Shown here: piece by piece, positions 24,749 through 32,997 of the stretch
How the letters are laid out: each line of letters begins with the position of its first letter
How positions within the stretch are numbered: the first letter of the stretch is position 1
Assembly: GCF_003201655.1 (NCBI RefSeq)
Contig: NZ_QJJU01000026.1
Location: 27,259-91,258, forward strand
Direction: 5' to 3'
DNA: 64,000 bases
From: Mycolicibacterium moriokaense
GTDB lineage: Bacteria > Actinomycetota > Actinomycetes > Mycobacteriales > Mycobacteriaceae
Program-made: the position numbers and the translations under genes
The notes under the pieces: model-generated
What the model was told of the DNA's origin: nothing
The model's database searches: none
What the model saw: only the letters and a program-made list of their open reading frames with translations

Positions 24749-25857
24749 ACGTCGCCGAGTTCCGGTCGAACCTGCGTACGTGGCTCGACGAGAACGACCT
24801 GACACCACCGCCAGGCGACCATTCGCTGGACGCCCACCAAGCGCAACATTTGCGCGTGATGGGCGCGCTGTACGACGCCGGCTGGATGCGTTGGGGCTGG
24901 CCGGAATCCGCCGGTGGACTCGGTGGGCCGATGATCCTGCGCGCGATTGTCGGCGAGGAGGTCGTCGGCCGCGGCCTCGACGAGCCCGGACCGTATTCGA
25001 TGCTCGAGGTGCTGACCCCGACGATGATCGACTACGCCCGTCCCGAACTCGCCGCCGAGATGGTACCGCGGCTGCTCTCGGGCAGCGAAACCTGGTGCCA
25101 AGGCTTCTCGGAACCCGGGTCGGGAAGCGATCTCGCGTCGCTGACGACGCGCGCCGAGCCGCGCGGCGACGCATGGGTGGTCAACGGCCAGAAGGTCTGG
25201 ACGAGCTTCGCGCAGTACGCGACTCGCTGCGTGCTACTGACCCGCACCGGCGGGCCCGATACTCCTAACCACGATGCGATCACCGCTTTCTTCGTGGACA
25301 TCGACACCCCCGGCGTCACCGTGCGGCCCCTGCGCACGATGCACGGCGTCGACGAGTTCTGCGAGGTGTACTTCGACGACGTAGTGGTCCCGGCCGACCG
25401 CATGCTCGGAAACCCCGGCGACGGCTGGAAACTCGCCATGGATCTGCTGCCGTATGAACGCTCGACCTGCTTCTGGCAGCGCATCGCGTACCTGTACTCG
25501 CGGTTCGATGCACTGGTCGGCGAAGTCAAAGACATTGGCCAGGCCGCGGACTCGGATATGGGCGAAACGTATCTGGCCCTGCACACGCTGCGCTGCCGGT
25601 CGCGGGCCACCCAGCACCGGCTGGCCGAAGGCCACAAGCTTGGTCCGGAGACGTCGATCGACAAGGTATTGCTGGCCAGCGCCGAACAGCGACTGTACGA
25701 CACCGCACGCGACCTGATGCCCGGCGCCATCGAACTCGACGACACCGCCTGGCGCACCGAGTTCCTGTACTCGCGGGCGGCCACCATCTACGGCGGCACC
25801 TCCGAAGTGCAGCGCAACATCATCGCCCGCCGGCTGCTGGACCTCGGGAAGGAGTGA
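24745..25857 (+). CDS. Acyl-CoA dehydrogenase, large (alpha-type) subunit
   Basis: 370 aa. Motifs are GWPESAGGLGGPMIL, CQGFSEPGSGSDLASLTTRA, NGQKVWTSFAQYA, and C-terminal ATIYGGTSEVQRNIIARRLL. The base position before GTSE is Gly. The next gene is a short ACAD homologue, overlapping in expression, an arrangement typical of the alpha2-beta2 FadE enzymes that act on steroid side chains and other bulky acyl-CoAs. The ATG at 24745 overlaps the SnoaL-like stop; the longer frame to 24580 is shadow. I infer a heteromeric enzyme with 25860-26672. Confidence 0.88.
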   Translation: MNVAEFRSNLRTWLDENDLTPPPGDHSLDAHQAQHLRVMGALYDAGWMRWGWPESAGGLGGPMILRAIVGEEVVGRGLDEPGPYSMLEVLTPTMIDYARPELAAEMVPRLLSGSETWCQGFSEPGSGSDLASLTTRAEPRGDAWVVNGQKVWTSFAQYATRCVLLTRTGGPDTPNHDAITAFFVDIDTPGVTVRPLRTMHGVDEFCEVYFDDVVVPADRMLGNPGDGWKLAMDLLPYERSTCFWQRIAYLYSRFDALVGEVKDIGQAADSDMGETYLALHTLRCRSRATQHRLAEGHKLGPETSIDKVLLASAEQRLYDTARDLMPGAIELDDTAWRTEFLYSRAATIYGGTSEVQRNIIARRLLDLGKE

Positions 25858-25859
25858 CC

Positions 25860-26672
25860 GTGACTGAGCCATCTGATCCGCTCGCGGATGCCGAATCACT
25901 TGAGTTGCTCGAGGACGGACTGCGCAAGACCATGCTGTCGACCTCCGGTGCCGAACTGGACGCGGCGCTGGCCGAACTGGGCTGGGCCGACATGCTCGCC
26001 GACATGCCCGAGCAGGCGGTACCACTGGTGTTCCGGCTTTTGGGCGAAACAGGTTCGCACGCTTCGGTTCTCAACGACGTCGTGCAACAGGCCGCCGACC
26101 GCGAAGTCGGCGCCACCCCGGCACTGCCCTACGCAGGAGGCGGCTGGGTGGTGTGGGACTACCAAAACGCCACGAACTCGACGCTCGGCGGGCTGCCGCT
26201 GCGCCGAGTGGAAGACGGCGGGCTGCTCCGACTGGCCGATGCCCGCCGGGCACTGGGCTGGTGGCTGGTCGGTGCGTCTCGCGCGATGCTGGCCCTGGCA
26301 CGCCGGCATGCGCTGGACCGGGTTCAGTTCGGCCGTCCGATCGCGGCGTTCCAGGCGGTCCGGCACCGGTTGGCCGAGACTCTGGTGGCCATCGAAGGCG
26401 CTGAGGCGACGCTGGCCCTGCCCGGGGACGACAATGCTGATTTGACCGCGCTGCTGGCCAAGGCCGCCGCGGGCAAGGCCGCGCTGACCGCGGCCAAGCA
26501 CTGCCAGCAGGTGCTCGGCGGCATCGGCTTCACGGCCGAGCACGACCTGCACCGCCATGTGGAGCGGGTGTTGGTGCTCGACGGATTGTTGGGCAGCTCA
26601 AGGGAACTCACCCGCAAGGCCGGCGCGGGCCTGCGGGCCCGCGGCTCGGTCCCGCGCCTCGCCGACCTCTAA
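25860..26672 (+). CDS. Acyl-CoA dehydrogenase, short (beta-type) subunit
   Basis: 270 aa, about 110 residues shorter than a standard ACAD. The C-terminal helical domain is retained: ALARRHALDRVQFGRPIAAF, KAALTAAKHCQQVLGGIGFT and HDLHRHVERVLVLDGLLGSS. The N-terminal flavin-contact motifs are largely missing and no GTSE motif is seen. Such short FadE proteins pair with a full-length neighbour. I choose the GTG at 25860, six bases after GGAAGGAG; a GTG at 25854 overlaps the upstream stop. Last gene of the operon, followed by a large palindromic element. Confidence 0.85.
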   Translation: MTEPSDPLADAESLELLEDGLRKTMLSTSGAELDAALAELGWADMLADMPEQAVPLVFRLLGETGSHASVLNDVVQQAADREVGATPALPYAGGGWVVWDYQNATNSTLGGLPLRRVEDGGLLRLADARRALGWWLVGASRAMLALARRHALDRVQFGRPIAAFQAVRHRLAETLVAIEGAEATLALPGDDNADLTALLAKAAAGKAALTAAKHCQQVLGGIGFTAEHDLHRHVERVLVLDGLLGSSRELTRKAGAGLRARGSVPRLADL

Positions 26673-26690
26673 CCGCCGCCCCCACCCCCA

Positions 26691-26826
26691 CTGCCGCGAG
26701 CGTGCGTGTTTGCACACGACACGCCGCCAAATTTTGGCGCTTTGTGCACGCTCGCGCCGCGCGAGCTTGCACGTTCTGTACACGTATTGCGGCGTGTTGC
26801 CGTACAGACACGCACGCTCGCGGCAG
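26691..26826. repeat. 136-bp cloverleaf-like palindromic element
   Basis: Exact 19-base outer arms, CTGCCGCGAGCGTGCGTGT at 26691-26709 and its complement at 26808-26826. Nested inside are ACACGCCGC (26719-26727) with GCGGCGTGT (26789-26797), a CGCCAAA/TTTTGGCG hairpin, and a GTGCA...GCTCGCG / CGCGAGC...TGCAC hairpin. It fills the gap between two convergent genes. It could be a bidirectional terminator or a dispersed repetitive palindrome. Its left arm resembles the hairpin at 50708-50759. Confidence 0.75.
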
Positions 26827-26832
26827 TAACGG

Positions 26833-27615
26833 CTACTTGATGTTGGCCTTCATCTCGTCCATGTTCACCAGCACCGGCCAACCGCTGACGCTCATCGCGT
26901 TGCCATGGCCCGTTTGGTGTATGTCGAACACCGACTGGATGGCCGCGTAGAAGCCCTGCACATCCAACGTCTGGTTGACCGCCCGCTTGGCCTGGCGCAA
27001 AGCGAATGACGGCATCTTGGCGATCTGCTCGGCAAGCGCACGGGTTTGGCCGTCGAGCTCGCTGCGGGGCACGACCCGGTTCACCATTCCGGTGCGCTCG
27101 GCCTCCTCCGCAGTCAGCGCGCGACCAGTGAACAGGATCTCCTTGGCCTTACGCGCGCCGAGTTCCCAGGTGTGGCCGTGGTACTCGACTCCACCGATAC
27201 CCATCAACGCAACAGGGTCGGAGAACAACGCGTCGTCGGCCGCCAGGATCAGATCGCACGGCCAGCACAACAGCAGCCCGCCCGAGATGCACCGCCCCTG
27301 TACCGCGGCGATCGACGGCTTCGGCACATTCCGCCACCGCAGCGAGTAGTCGAGATAGCGCCGGCTCTCATGCTGGTAGATCAGCTCAAGCGTGATCTTG
27401 TCGGGAACCGGTCCGCCGCCGCTGATGTCGTGGCCCGCCGAGAAGTGCTTTCCGTTGGCGCGCAGCACGATCACCGCAACCTCGGGGTCGTCCGAGGCCC
27501 TGGTCCACGCGGCGTCGAGTTCGTCGAGTAGCTCGCTGTTCTGGGCGTTGGCAGCCTCGGGCCGATTGAGCGTGATGGTCGCGATCTTGTCGGCTACGTC
27601 ATATTCGATGTACAC
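26833..27615 (-). CDS. Enoyl-CoA hydratase/isomerase family protein
   Basis: 260 aa crotonase fold. NGKHFSAGHDISGGG supplies one half of the oxyanion hole and GRCISGGLLLCWPCDLILAA the other. The usual catalytic Glu residues are replaced (Leu in GGLLL; Val in SDPVALMGI), so classical hydration is doubtful; an isomerase, hydrolase or variant hydratase is possible. The GTG at 27615 follows GAGGAA. It lies nine bases after the ACAD at 27625-28800, forming a two-gene minus operon controlled from the palindrome at 28849. Confidence 0.87.
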   Translation of the reverse strand: MYIEYDVADKIATITLNRPEAANAQNSELLDELDAAWTRASDDPEVAVIVLRANGKHFSAGHDISGGGPVPDKITLELIYQHESRRYLDYSLRWRNVPKPSIAAVQGRCISGGLLLCWPCDLILAADDALFSDPVALMGIGGVEYHGHTWELGARKAKEILFTGRALTAEEAERTGMVNRVVPRSELDGQTRALAEQIAKMPSFALRQAKRAVNQTLDVQGFYAAIQSVFDIHQTGHGNAMSVSGWPVLVNMDEMKANIK

Positions 27616-27624
27616 AGTGATTCC

Positions 27625-28800
27625 TCAATTTCGGGGCAAGCCCAGCACTCGCTGGGCAATGATGTTGCGTTGGATTTCCGAAGTTCCGCCGGCGATCGTG
27701 CCGCCGAACGAACGGACGTAGCGTTCGAACCAACCCGTCACGTAGGCATCGAGATTCAAGTTCGTGTAGCGACCCGAAATGCTCGGATGCGCAAGGCCGT
27801 CAACGCCTGCGGCGCTCAGCGCATATTCGGACGCGGTCTGGGAAGCCTCCGAGCCGAACAGCTTGAGCACCGACAAACCCGACACATCCTCGTCGCCTTG
27901 CGCGGCGCGGGCCAACGCCATCGAACCGAGCAGCCGCAGCGCCTGGTTGTCCATGACGAGCGTGGCGTACCGGTCGCGGTCCAGCACAGACTTCGGACCA
28001 AAATCCTCGACAAGTTCTTGCAGGCGGTCGGCATAGCTCAGCCACAACATGTTTCGTTCGTGACCCAGCGACCCGCTGGCCACCCGCCAGCCCTCGTTGA
28101 GCGGTCCGACGAGGTTGTCCGCAGGCACCCGGACGTCGTTGAAGAAGACCTCGTTCAAGTCAAGGTCATCCTGATCACATGCCGACGCGAACGGCCGTCG
28201 TACCACGCCGGGCAGGTCGGTTGGGATCATCAGCGCGCTGATGCCCTTGTGCTTGGCGGCGTTTGGATCAGTGCGAACAAAAGTCAGCAGAACGTCGGCG
28301 TCGTGGGCTCCGGACGTCCACACCTTCTGCCCGTTGACGACAAAGTCGTCACCATCACGAACCGCACCCGTGCGCAGCGAGGCCAGATCGGACCCTGCCC
28401 CCGGTTCGCTCATCCCCAGCGATGCCGTCATCTCGGCGCGCAGGATCGGCACCGCCCACCGGCGCTGTTGCTCGGGCGTCCCGAACGAGATCAACGAAGC
28501 GGAGATGATGCCGACGCCCTGCGGGTTGAACGTCAAGTAGGCGCGCCGACGCGCGAGTTCCTGTTGATGGACATACTGCTGCAGCAGCGTGGCGTTTCGG
28601 CCACCAAACTCGGGCGGGTATCCGGGCAACAACCAGCCGTTGTCGAACATCAGCCGCTGCCAGTGGCGCGCCCAGCCTGGGATGTGGCTACTGGACCGGG
28701 ACCGCTCCAGCGCGTCGGCCTCGGAAGGCAGGTGTTCGTCCAGAAACGCCACGAAGTCCGCGCGGAACGCCTCGACGTCAGCGTCGAAGGTCAACTGCAC
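27625..28800 (-). CDS. Acyl-CoA dehydrogenase (FadE type)
   Basis: 391 aa. Motifs are LLPGYPPEFGGRNATLLQQY, ASLGMSEPGAGSDLASLRTG, NGQKVWTSGAHDADVLLTFV, and SFGGTIAGGTSEIQRNIIAQ near the C-terminus. It is of standard length with all flavin motifs; the base position before GTSE is Gly, as in the ACAD at 24745. The GTG at 28800 heads a short operon with the crotonase. The promoter contains the GAGAATAcTATTCTC palindrome shared with the divergent TetR, so the pair is probably repressed by that TetR. Confidence 0.9.
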   Translation of the reverse strand: MQLTFDADVEAFRADFVAFLDEHLPSEADALERSRSSSHIPGWARHWQRLMFDNGWLLPGYPPEFGGRNATLLQQYVHQQELARRRAYLTFNPQGVGIISASLISFGTPEQQRRWAVPILRAEMTASLGMSEPGAGSDLASLRTGAVRDGDDFVVNGQKVWTSGAHDADVLLTFVRTDPNAAKHKGISALMIPTDLPGVVRRPFASACDQDDLDLNEVFFNDVRVPADNLVGPLNEGWRVASGSLGHERNMLWLSYADRLQELVEDFGPKSVLDRDRYATLVMDNQALRLLGSMALARAAQGDEDVSGLSVLKLFGSEASQTASEYALSAAGVDGLAHPSISGRYTNLNLDAYVTGWFERYVRSFGGTIAGGTSEIQRNIIAQRVLGLPRN

Positions 28801-28848
28801 GGCGCTCCCGGGGGAAGAAAATTCGAAAGACTTCTGTTATCTCCAAAA

Positions 28849-28865
28849 TGAGAATACTATTCTCA
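28849..28865. promoter_or_regulatory. Operator TGAGAATA-C-TATTCTCA (ACAD/TetR divergent promoter)
   Basis: A 17-bp perfect palindrome midway between the ACAD start (28800) and the TetR start (28921). Core identical in design to 20850-20864 and 61395-61411. It contains TACTAT, which could overlap a -10 element, so binding would block transcription both ways. The rest of the gap 28801-28920 shows no gene. Confidence 0.78.
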
Positions 28866-28920
28866 TGGCGCGAAAGTTACAATCTCTGACACGTGAACCG
28901 CGAGGGGGTCGAGGACCGCA

Positions 28921-29640
28921 ATGGCAAGGCGTTCTCCGGTACAGTCAGTTCATGCTTTTCCCAATCGGCCTGCATCTGAGCCGCCGGTGACGAGTCCCAG
29001 CGAAGAACCCGCTTGGAAACAGCGCGCGGTCGAGCGCTCGATCAAGACAGCGAAGCTCCGGGCCGCGCAACGCGTTCAGCGCTTCCTCGACGCCGCACAG
29101 GCGATCATCATCGAGAAGGGCAGCACCGACTTCACGGTCCAGGAGGTCGTCGACCGGTCGCGGCAGTCTCTACGAAGCTTCTACCTGCAGTTTGATGGCA
29201 AACACGAGCTGTTGCTCGCGCTCTTCGAGGACGCGCTGAGCCGGTCTGCCGACCAGATCCGTGCCGCGACCTCGGGCCAGGAAGACGCGCTCGAACGCCT
29301 CAAAGTCGCCGTAACGTTGCTGTTCGAGTCCTCGCGACCCGACCCGACCGCGAAGCGTCCGTTGTTCACCGATTTCGCTCCGCGCCTGCTTGTGTCTCAC
29401 CCCACTGAGGTCAACATCGCGCACGCACCGCTGTTGGCGCTGCTCACAGAGCTGATGGAAGCCGCAAGCGAGGCGGGCGAACTGCGGGCAGGCGTCAATC
29501 CCAAACGGATGGCCGCGATGACGATGCAGACGGTCATGTTCGTCTCACAGCACAGCGGGGACGCCGAAGACGGGTCCTCTCACCCCATCACCGCCGACGA
29601 AGTCTGGGACTTCTGCTCCCACGGATTCGCCTCCAGCTAG
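28921..29640 (+). CDS. TetR family regulator, candidate master regulator of the GAGAAT sites
   Basis: 239 aa from the ATG at 28921; an in-frame GTG at 28987 (VTSPSEEPAWKQRAVE) is the main alternative. The HTH lies in RVQRFLDAAQAIIIEKGSTD then VQEVVDRSRQSLRSFYLQFDGK, a variant lacking the common GVSxxTxY recognition helix. A helical ligand domain follows. The gene is flanked by two palindromes of one design (28849-28865 and 29644-29658), the classic layout of an autoregulated repressor. I infer that it also acts at 20850 and 61395. Ligand unknown; probably an acyl-CoA. Confidence 0.85.
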   Translation: MARRSPVQSVHAFPNRPASEPPVTSPSEEPAWKQRAVERSIKTAKLRAAQRVQRFLDAAQAIIIEKGSTDFTVQEVVDRSRQSLRSFYLQFDGKHELLLALFEDALSRSADQIRAATSGQEDALERLKVAVTLLFESSRPDPTAKRPLFTDFAPRLLVSHPTEVNIAHAPLLALLTELMEAASEAGELRAGVNPKRMAAMTMQTVMFVSQHSGDAEDGSSHPITADEVWDFCSHGFASS

Positions 29641-29643
29641 TGC

Positions 29644-29658
29644 GAGAATTACGTTCTC
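29644..29658. promoter_or_regulatory. Operator GAGAATTACGTTCTC upstream of TesB gene
   Basis: GAGAA-TTACG-TTCTC, five-base perfect arms, immediately after the TetR stop and 31 bp upstream of the thioesterase GTG. TAGAAT (29666-29671) just downstream could be a -10 element, placing the site over the promoter. It is a weaker member of the GAGAAT-N3-ATTCTC set. Confidence 0.62.
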
Positions 29659-29689
29659 ACTGACGTAGAATCAGGCTTACACTCAGCGA

Positions 29690-30523
29690 GTGCCCGATCT
29701 CTGGTCCGATCTGCTCGCATGCCTTGATCTCCGTCCGGTGCCGTCGGAGGGCACCGGAGAGGAGCGCGTCGGCGACGACGTGACCGAGTTCGAGGGCCGC
29801 AATCAACAGCTGGACTACCGCCGCGTATTCGGCGGGCAGTTGCTCGGCCAGTTCATCCGAATCGCCTCCGTGACCTGTCCGGACAAGGCCGTCAAGTCCC
29901 AGCATGCGGTGTTCGCGCGCGAAGGCCGAGCCGACGAACCCGTTCAATATCGAGCCACCCGCCACCACGAGGGTCGCTCCTTCGGCACCGTCACCATCAC
30001 TGCGCGGCAGAGCCACGGGGTGATCGCCACCTCGTCGGTCTGCGTGCACGTGCTCGAGGACGGCCCGGAGCGGCAATCCGTCGACGACGTGCCGGCAGTC
30101 CTCGGCCCCGAGTATCGAGTCACGATCGACATGATCCCGTGGGAGATCCGCACGACGGTCGACCTCAGCACCGACGCCACCGGCCCGCCGGAGTTCGAGG
30201 CCTGGATGCGCACCCCGACCGCCGACCCGGAGCTGGCACCTGCGCTCGCCGCTTATGCCACCGACCTGACGCTCATCGGTACCGCCCTACGGCCGATGGA
30301 CGGTGTCAGCCAACGTGGCACCACGACCGTGTTCACCTCTGCCGTCACGTCACACACCATCTGGTTTCACCGACCGTTCCGCACCGACGATTGGCTGCTG
30401 CTGCGCCAGCACAGCCCACTCCTGGCGAACGGCCGCAGCTTCGGCCGCGGAGATGTGTTGGCCGAAGACGGCAATCTCGTCGCCTCCTACGCCCAAGAAG
30501 CCCTATTACGATTCGCGAGCTGA
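29690..30523 (+). CDS. Acyl-CoA thioesterase II (TesB, double hotdog)
   Basis: 277 aa. The first hotdog has RVFGGQLLGQFIRIASVT and HHEGRSFGTVTITARQ; the second has SHTIWFHRPFRTDDWLLLRQ and NGRSFGRGDVLAEDG, with the catalytic Asp/Ser-Thr/Gln region of TesB proteins. It hydrolyses acyl-CoA to free acid and CoA, possibly to rescue CoA from stalled intermediates. The GTG at 29690 has little ribosome site; TAGAAT at 29666 suggests a very short leader. Probably co-transcribed with the DapB-like gene eight bases downstream. Confidence 0.87.
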   Translation: MPDLWSDLLACLDLRPVPSEGTGEERVGDDVTEFEGRNQQLDYRRVFGGQLLGQFIRIASVTCPDKAVKSQHAVFAREGRADEPVQYRATRHHEGRSFGTVTITARQSHGVIATSSVCVHVLEDGPERQSVDDVPAVLGPEYRVTIDMIPWEIRTTVDLSTDATGPPEFEAWMRTPTADPELAPALAAYATDLTLIGTALRPMDGVSQRGTTTVFTSAVTSHTIWFHRPFRTDDWLLLRQHSPLLANGRSFGRGDVLAEDGNLVASYAQEALLRFAS

Positions 30524-30531
30524 GGTTCTCG

Positions 30532-31608
30532 ATGCAGGCAAACGCGTTGTCCCCCAGCCCCACTGACGAACAGGAGACTCGCGACTACCGAGTCGTCCAG
30601 TGGTCGACGGGGACCATCGGCGCCCGCTCGTTGCGGGCGGTAATCGAACATCCGCACATGACCCTCGCAGGAGTCTACGTTCACGGGGACGACAAGGTGG
30701 GCCGTGACGCCGGTGAGCTATGCGGCGTGAAATCCATCGGAGTGGCGGCCACGGCCAGCGTCGACGAGATTGTCCGGCTCGGTCCGGACTGTGTGCTCTA
30801 CATGCCGAACTCCCTCAACCTCGACGAGTTGTGCCTGCTGCTCACCGCGGGCATCAACGTCGTCACCACCTGCGGCGCTTTCCACCACCCACCATCGATG
30901 GATCCCGATGTCCGCTCGAAGGTGCTGACGGCCTGTGAGCTCGGCGGGGCCTCGGTGCACAGCACCGGCAGCAGTCCCGGTTTCATCACCGAGGCCGTCC
31001 CGCTAGTGCTCACTTCGATTCAACGGCAGCTCAACGCACTCGCAATCGACGAGTATGCCGATCTGTCACAACGCAATTCACCGGAGCTGCTCTTCGACCT
31101 GATGGGTTTCGGCCGCCCCGCCGGGCCCTTCGAGCAGTTCCGAGCCGACTACTTATGCTCGAGTTTCGGCCCGTCGCTGCGGCTGGTCGCCGATGCGATC
31201 GGACTGCCCCTCGATTCGGTCGAGGCAAGCGGAGAGCTGGCAACGGCCAGGCGCGACACAAAGATCGCCGCAGGTACTTTTGCCGCGGGAAGCGTTGCCG
31301 CACAACGAATCACCATCTCCGGCAACCGCGCGGGCCGCCCACTCATCCAGTTCCGGGCCACGTGGTATTGCACGACGGACCTGGATCCCGCGTGGGAAGT
31401 CCGCGAGACAGGCTGGCATGTGTCGGTCGACGGTGACGCGCCACTGGAGGTCACGCTCCGGATGCCCATCCCCCTCGATCGCATGGCCGCTGTGTCGCCG
31501 GCCTACACCGCCAATCGGGCGGTGAACGCGGTGCCCTATGTCTGCGCCGCCGCCCCTGGCATCCACTCGACCGTGGACCTTCCTCAGGTCGTCACGGCGC
31601 TCGGCTGA
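30532..31608 (+). CDS. DapB-like NAD(P)-dependent dehydrogenase (diaminopentanoate dehydrogenase family)
   Basis: 358 aa. The N-terminal Rossmann domain reads YRVVQWSTGTIGARSLRAVI, with HPHMTLAGVYVHGDDKVGRD and LGPDCVLYMPNS after it. The C-terminal half, with CGAFHHPP, TGSSPGFITEAVPL and FRADYLCSSFG, fits the dihydrodipicolinate-reductase-like family that is frequent in mycobacterial lipid/steroid clusters but uncharacterised there. The ATG at 30532 is chosen; the open frame to 30139 lies inside the thioesterase gene. It probably reduces an unknown carbonyl or imine. Confidence 0.82.
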   Translation: MQANALSPSPTDEQETRDYRVVQWSTGTIGARSLRAVIEHPHMTLAGVYVHGDDKVGRDAGELCGVKSIGVAATASVDEIVRLGPDCVLYMPNSLNLDELCLLLTAGINVVTTCGAFHHPPSMDPDVRSKVLTACELGGASVHSTGSSPGFITEAVPLVLTSIQRQLNALAIDEYADLSQRNSPELLFDLMGFGRPAGPFEQFRADYLCSSFGPSLRLVADAIGLPLDSVEASGELATARRDTKIAAGTFAAGSVAAQRITISGNRAGRPLIQFRATWYCTTDLDPAWEVRETGWHVSVDGDAPLEVTLRMPIPLDRMAAVSPAYTANRAVNAVPYVCAAAPGIHSTVDLPQVVTALG

Positions 31609-31691
31609 AAGGCACGTTCTTCTAAGCGGAGAGTACAAATTGCCGAAAACGGATCTCATGTTGACACCCGCGCGCGACCGGTGCCAGAGTT

Positions 31692-31720
31692 GTGAGACAA
31701 ATCGAACACATTTGTCTTAC
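31692..31720. promoter_or_regulatory. 29-bp palindrome upstream of the P450 operon
   Basis: GTNAGACAAAT, a 7-bp centre, then ATTTGTCTNAC: eight perfect inner pairs plus two outer pairs, one mismatch. It ends 29 bp upstream of the P450 GTG. TTGACA at 31661-31666 could be a -35 element, but no clear -10 was found. The gap 31609-31749 shows no gene. The binding regulator is not obvious; no other copy was noticed here. Confidence 0.65.
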
Positions 31721-31749
31721 GACACCTTGGTACAGCGAGAGGCGACACC

Positions 31750-32961
31750 GTGACTATCAGCGCGGAAAACTCCGACGTGCAGGATGCCGCGACGGCGGAC
31801 GAGTTGTACTACGACCCGTACAGCGTCGAACTCAACATGAACCCGTATCCGGTGTTCGCCCGCATCCGCGAAGAAGCGCCGCTGTACTACAACGCCAAGC
31901 ACGACTTCTATGCATTGAGTCGCTTCGACGATGTCAACAAGGCGGTGATCGACCACGAGACTTTCATCTCCGGTCGCGGCGCTCTGCTTGAGATCATCAA
32001 ATCCGGCATGGAGATCCCGCCCGGCACACTGATTTTCGAGGATCCGCCGATCCACAACATCCACCGCAATCTGCTGTCACGGATGTTCACTCCGCGAAAG
32101 GTGCTCGCGCTGGAACCGCAGATCCGCGAGTTCACTGCCCGGTGTCTGGACCCGTTGATGGGAACCGGCCGATTCGATTTCGTCAACGACCTCGGCGAGC
32201 AGATGCCCATGCGCGTGATCGGGATGCTGCTTGGCATTCCGGAGGAAGATCAGCGCCGGGTGACCGACCACGGCGAGGCGACCCTGCAGAGCAAGGAGGT
32301 CAACCTGCTGGCCACCGGCGAGGTGTTCGCCGAGTTCCTCGACTACCGCACCGAGCATCCTTCCGACGACATCATGACGGACCTGCTCAACGTCGAGTTC
32401 GAGGACGAGACCGGCACCGTGCGACGACTGAGCCGTGACGAACTGCTCATGTACCTGACCGTCGTCGCCACCGCGGGCGCAGAGACCACCACCCGACTGA
32501 TCGGGTGGGCGGGCAAGACGTTGGCCGAACACCCCGATCAGCGTCGGGAACTGGCGGAGAACCCCGCCCTGATCCCGCAGGCGGTCGAGGAGATCCTGCG
32601 CTGGGAGCCGCCTGCACTGCAGATAGCCCGCTACGTTGCGCGCGACACCGAGTACTACGACCAGACGGTGCCGGAAGGCAGCGCGATACTGCTGTTGGTG
32701 GGTTCCGCCAATCGTGACCACCGACGATTCCCGCCGAACGGCGATGTCTTCGACATCCATCGAGAACAGCACTCGCACATGACATTCGGCGCGGGAACGC
32801 ACTTCTGCATGGGCAATGCGCTTGCGCGTCTTGAGGGAAGAATCGCGCTCGAGGAGATCCTCAAGCGGTTCCCGACGTGGGACGTCGACTGGCCGAACGC
32901 ACATCCGTCCCAGACCACTGCGGTCCGCGGCTGGGAATCCATGCCCACCTTCGTTTCCTGA
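31750..32961 (+). CDS. Cytochrome P450 monooxygenase
   Basis: 403 aa. The I-helix oxygen-binding motif is TAGAETTTRL, the K-helix ExxR is in EEILRWEPPAL, and the heme loop is FGAGTHFCMG with Cys353. All P450 hallmarks are present and the length is normal for a soluble bacterial enzyme. It probably hydroxylates a hydrophobic or cyclic substrate with electrons from a ferredoxin; no ferredoxin is adjacent, though one is encoded at 49011. The GTG follows GAGAGG. The mycofactocin SDR 36 bases downstream would oxidise the alcohol formed. Confidence 0.93.
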   Translation: MTISAENSDVQDAATADELYYDPYSVELNMNPYPVFARIREEAPLYYNAKHDFYALSRFDDVNKAVIDHETFISGRGALLEIIKSGMEIPPGTLIFEDPPIHNIHRNLLSRMFTPRKVLALEPQIREFTARCLDPLMGTGRFDFVNDLGEQMPMRVIGMLLGIPEEDQRRVTDHGEATLQSKEVNLLATGEVFAEFLDYRTEHPSDDIMTDLLNVEFEDETGTVRRLSRDELLMYLTVVATAGAETTTRLIGWAGKTLAEHPDQRRELAENPALIPQAVEEILRWEPPALQIARYVARDTEYYDQTVPEGSAILLLVGSANRDHRRFPPNGDVFDIHREQHSHMTFGAGTHFCMGNALARLEGRIALEEILKRFPTWDVDWPNAHPSQTTAVRGWESMPTFVS

Positions 32962-32997
32962 ATCAGACAACACCCACCACCAAAAGGACTGAAAGAC

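Noticed and set aside
26691..26826. CRISPR array or insertion sequence end
   Set aside because: There are no regularly spaced direct repeats, no transposase and no target duplication; the structure is a nested palindrome.
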